A DNA stretch of 16,795 nucleotides from Candidatus Saccharimonadota bacterium (lineage in GTDB: Bacteria > Eremiobacterota > Xenobia > Xenobiales > Xenobiaceae). Position 1 is the first letter of the stretch. Each line of letters starts with the position of its first letter. Shown here one piece after another: positions 15,386 to 16,795 of the stretch. Where the stretch lies: positions 1 through 16,795 of the forward strand of contig SFMI01000030.1 in NCBI GenBank assembly GCA_004554425.1, given 5' to 3'. A program made the position numbers and the translations under genes. Below the pieces are notes generated by a model. The model made no database searches and was not told where the DNA came from. It saw only the letters and a program-made list of their open reading frames with translations.

Positions 15386-15787
15386 TTATGCGGCGATCGG
15401 GGCATCGAAGCTAAAATCCAAGTCGGCCTCATAATCGACAGGATCTAAAAGATCAACTGCAGCAGCTTGACGTCGCTCTTCTTTCCACTCGTTAGAGGTA
15501 GTCTCTACGGCGGCCACAAAACCGTCAAGATCGGCTACATAGCTTGAGTCAGCTTCGGCAGCAGCATAGGCAGCAAAGAGATCGAAGTCTTTTTCACGCT
15601 CTTCTGCTGCAACTACAGCATCTGCGACAGCGGCCAAATTGAAACTAGTACAATCGTCGATCGCATCTTGCCATCGCTGGGCGAGATCCTGAGCACGGGC
15701 AACCAATTCTTCAAGGCTGTCTTGTGCGACGTTGTGATTCAGATTTTGGCAAGAGGTTAAGCGGTCACAATTTCCGAATGTTTTCAT
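15386..15787 (-). CDS. Acidic small protein of unknown function
   Basis: I do not recognise this 133-residue protein. It starts MKTFGNCDRLTSCQNLNHN and then becomes rich in Ala, Asp and Glu with few basic residues, ending DLDFSFDAPIAA. Residues about 22-125 look helical and amphipathic (ELVARAQDLAQRWQDAID, AAYAAAEADSSYVADLDGF). There is no signal peptide, membrane segment or metal motif apart from three cysteines near the N-terminus (7, 13, 46). Evidence that it is real: ATG at 15787 with AAGGA about 9 nt upstream, codon use like its neighbours, and a dedicated strong terminator at 15216-15267. It lies upstream of clpP on the same strand, but the terminator argues for a separate transcript. 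It could be a lineage-restricted protein. Confidence 0.65.
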   Translation of the reverse strand: MKTFGNCDRLTSCQNLNHNVAQDSLEELVARAQDLAQRWQDAIDDCTSFNLAAVADAVVAAEEREKDFDLFAAYAAAEADSSYVADLDGFVAAVETTSNEWKEERRQAAAVDLLDPVDYEADLDFSFDAPIAA

Positions 15788-15885
15788 GGGTTAATTCCTT
15801 TCTTTTGACTCTTTTAGCAGCAGCTTTTTTTGCAAACAAGCTTCTGCAGTAGTCGGCCGTGCGAAAAAAAGCAAATAAAAAGGGA
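15788..15885. other. Noncoding gap upstream of the acidic gene
   Basis: These 98 nt hold the AAGGA ribosome binding site of the acidic gene and several A/T homopolymer runs. No consensus promoter for that gene is evident, so its transcription start remains unlocated. Confidence 0.5.
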
Positions 15886-16215
15886 TTAACGCTCGGAAAA
15901 AGCAAGCAACCTATCGAACGATATTAGCTCGATAAGCTCTCTTAGGCCAGAAATCTTGTGAAACAACAAACTTCTATTTAGCATTTGTTGCAAATCTAAT
16001 ATGCCTAAATTGCTGGCAGAAAATTCGTTCTTGTGCCAGAGACGTCGCACACGCGATGCATTTGTGATATAGATTTTACGCAATAAATCCATAAGCGACA
16101 TGGGCATATCCAGAATTATGGTGAGAGAAATTCGCAAATATTTCCAGAAAATTCTATTGACTTTTACAATAAAGTAGTGTAGAATGTTCCGCGTTAAAAA
16201 CAGGGTAAACATCAT
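15886..16215 (-). CDS. Doubtful small ORF with hydrophobic N-terminus
   Basis: The open frame of 109 codons is in AT-rich DNA. From ATG 16215 the first 36 residues are hydrophobic and basic (MMFTLFLTRNILHYFIVK), and the rest is a Leu/Arg-rich helical-looking segment ending LAFSER. AAAGGAG occurs on this strand at 16236-16230, but 14 nt from the ATG, which is wide. A start at ATG 16107 would give 73 residues and would avoid overlap with the opposing promoter at 16157-16185, but it lacks a ribosome binding site. I recognise no family. It could be a small membrane-active protein under antisense control, a decayed gene, or chance. The 5' end is covered by the candidate plus-strand RNA. Confidence 0.3.
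   Translation of the reverse strand: MMFTLFLTRNILHYFIVKVNRIFWKYLRISLTIILDMPMSLMDLLRKIYITNASRVRRLWHKNEFSASNLGILDLQQMLNRSLLFHKISGLRELIELISFDRLLAFSER
16157..16185 (+). promoter_or_regulatory. Near-consensus sigma70 promoter
   Basis: TTGACT (16157-16162), a 17-nt spacer and TAGAAT (16180-16185) match the consensus at 5 of 6 positions in each hexamer with optimal spacing. The predicted start is near 16192. No convincing coding sequence lies downstream on this strand. Confidence 0.65.
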
Positions 16216-16288
16216 AGTCTCGGTCTTGTCTCCTTTCTACGGTTTAGTGCGTCGTTGGAGTTTGTGCGCACTGCCGTTGCATTTTTTT
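16192..16288 (+). ncRNA. Candidate small RNA of about 95 nt
   Basis: A promoter at 16157-16185 is followed by about 47 nt of largely unstructured sequence and then a terminator-like hairpin. ACGG (16239-16242) and AGTGCG (16246-16251) pair with CGCACT (16267-16272) and CCGT (16274-16277), and TGCA plus T7 (16282-16288) end it. The single-stranded part contains TCTCCTTTC (16229-16237), complementary to a strong Shine-Dalgarno sequence. No open frame with a good start is present. On the opposite strand it covers the AAAGGAG and ATG of the small ORF ending at 16215. It does not resemble 6S RNA, tmRNA, RNase P RNA or SRP RNA. The identity is unknown; the call rests on the promoter-terminator pair. 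Confidence 0.45.
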
Positions 16289-16561
16289 GGAGCGAGCGAC
16301 TTGTCTTCGCTTGACCGTGTGGTGATGTGCTTTTGGGGGTGTGTACAAATCGTCGCTTCCCCACATTCTAAGCATTCTTTTGTTATCTGAGTAGATATTT
16401 TTGTTAACTGATTTTGAAAATACGGCCGCTTTTATGAAGCCGGTTTAGCGTCTTTTTACTATCTACACATTTTATTGTGTTCTATATGTACAACTGTTTT
16501 TATATACAACATTGATTAATAATTGCTTGTCACCATTTGCTCACAATGTGACGATATACAT
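16289..16561. other. AT-rich region without a recognised gene
   Basis: No convincing gene is present on either strand. It contains a hairpin CGAGCGA/TTCGCTTG (about 16293-16312), a distant GTAGATA/TATCTAC inverted pair (16391-16397 with 16460-16466), ACACA/TGTGT around TTTTAT (about 16465-16480), and GTCAC-C-ATT/AATGTGAC (about 16530-16551) just beyond the stop of the last gene, possibly its weak terminator. Confidence 0.4.
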
Positions 16562-16795
16562 TTAAAGTGTGCTACAACTTGCAAGCGACTCAAGCTTTGA
16601 GAGCCATAAGTTAAATAATGGGCATTGGTTGCGCATTTTATCTATTCCAATAGCTTTAGCGATAACAATTCCTGATGTTGTTTTTCCGTAGCGACCACGA
16701 GCCCAACGCTCCAACCTTTTTGATGGAGCAGTCTGTGGACTATTATTTATTTTTTCAGGAGAACCACATTCTTCAATAACCTTGTCTACTTCTGA
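16562..16795 (-). CDS. C-terminal fragment of an unrecognised gene
   Basis: The minus strand is open for 77 codons from the right edge to TAA at 16564-16562. The translation is charged and soluble-looking, with SKRLERWARGRYGKTTSG, then IVIAKAIGIDKMRNQC, then a terminal LWLSKLESLASCSTL. The codon mix looks coding. GRYGKT has some likeness to a nucleotide-binding loop but lacks the GxxxxGKT spacing, so I do not assign it. No family is recognised. It lies past the sparsely coding stretch and may belong to an accessory segment; that is inference. Confidence 0.55.
   Translation of the reverse strand, partial: SEVDKVIEECGSPEKINNSPQTAPSKRLERWARGRYGKTTSGIVIAKAIGIDKMRNQCPLFNLWLSKLESLASCSTL

Noticed and set aside
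16184..16390. Plus-strand ORF of 68 codons
   Set aside because: Its ATG overlaps the -10 element of the promoter at 16157-16185, so it would not be contained in that transcript, and the product looks like random sequence running through the hairpin.
16192..16390. 6S RNA covering the whole 200 nt after the plus-strand promoter
   Set aside because: The 5' and 3' ends do not form a long closing stem, and a T7-tailed hairpin interrupts at 16239-16288.
16660..16700. P-loop (GRYGKT) in the right-edge fragment
   Set aside because: The spacing does not fit GxxxxGK(S/T), and the motif is only about 45 residues from the C-terminus, which is unusual for an ATPase.

Overview
The window is a stretch of bacterial chromosome carrying mostly conserved housekeeping genes, largely on the minus strand, with a sparsely coding right end. 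Clear Shine-Dalgarno sites, sigma70-like promoters, T-tailed hairpin terminators, a lipoprotein signal, a class A penicillin-binding protein and the standard genetic code all point to an ordinary walled bacterium. The type II pantothenate kinase and the Cys-containing tail of the penicillin-binding protein resemble Firmicutes-type proteins, but the sequence does not let me fix the phylum.

Layout. The left edge holds the end of a plus-strand transketolase C-terminal subunit. It meets ruvC at a perfect bidirectional terminator. Then, all on the minus strand and read right to left, come rpmE (L31), prfA (RF1), prmC (RF1/RF2 methyltransferase), nusB, a PBP1A-type glycosyltransferase/transpeptidase, asnS, yebC and ruvC. 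prfA and prmC overlap or abut, and the enzyme made by prmC modifies the product of prfA. yebC and ruvC are 2 nt apart. Back to back with rpmE is a plus-strand SGNH-hydrolase-like lipoprotein. It converges on a 643-650 residue DUF3352-like membrane-anchored protein across an elaborate nested inverted repeat. A plus-strand zinc-ribbon/DUF697-like membrane protein follows. It converges on a type II pantothenate kinase (coaW), which lies downstream of clpP. A 133-residue acidic protein of unknown function with a good ribosome binding site and a very strong terminator sits upstream of clpP.

Right end. From about 15.8 kb coding density collapses. The region holds one doubtful small minus-strand ORF, a near-consensus plus-strand promoter followed about 50-100 nt later by a T-tailed hairpin (a candidate small RNA of about 95 nt carrying a UCUCCUUUC anti-Shine-Dalgarno stretch), AT-rich DNA with little structure, and the C-terminal end of an unrecognised minus-strand gene running off the window.

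What deserves a second look: the candidate small RNA and its antisense overlap with the small ORF; the terminator-like hairpin directly in front of prfA; the folded leader of rpmE; the nested palindrome at 10.2 kb; and the acidic orphan gene beside clpP. I saw no CRISPR array, tRNA, rRNA, insertion sequence or prophage gene.
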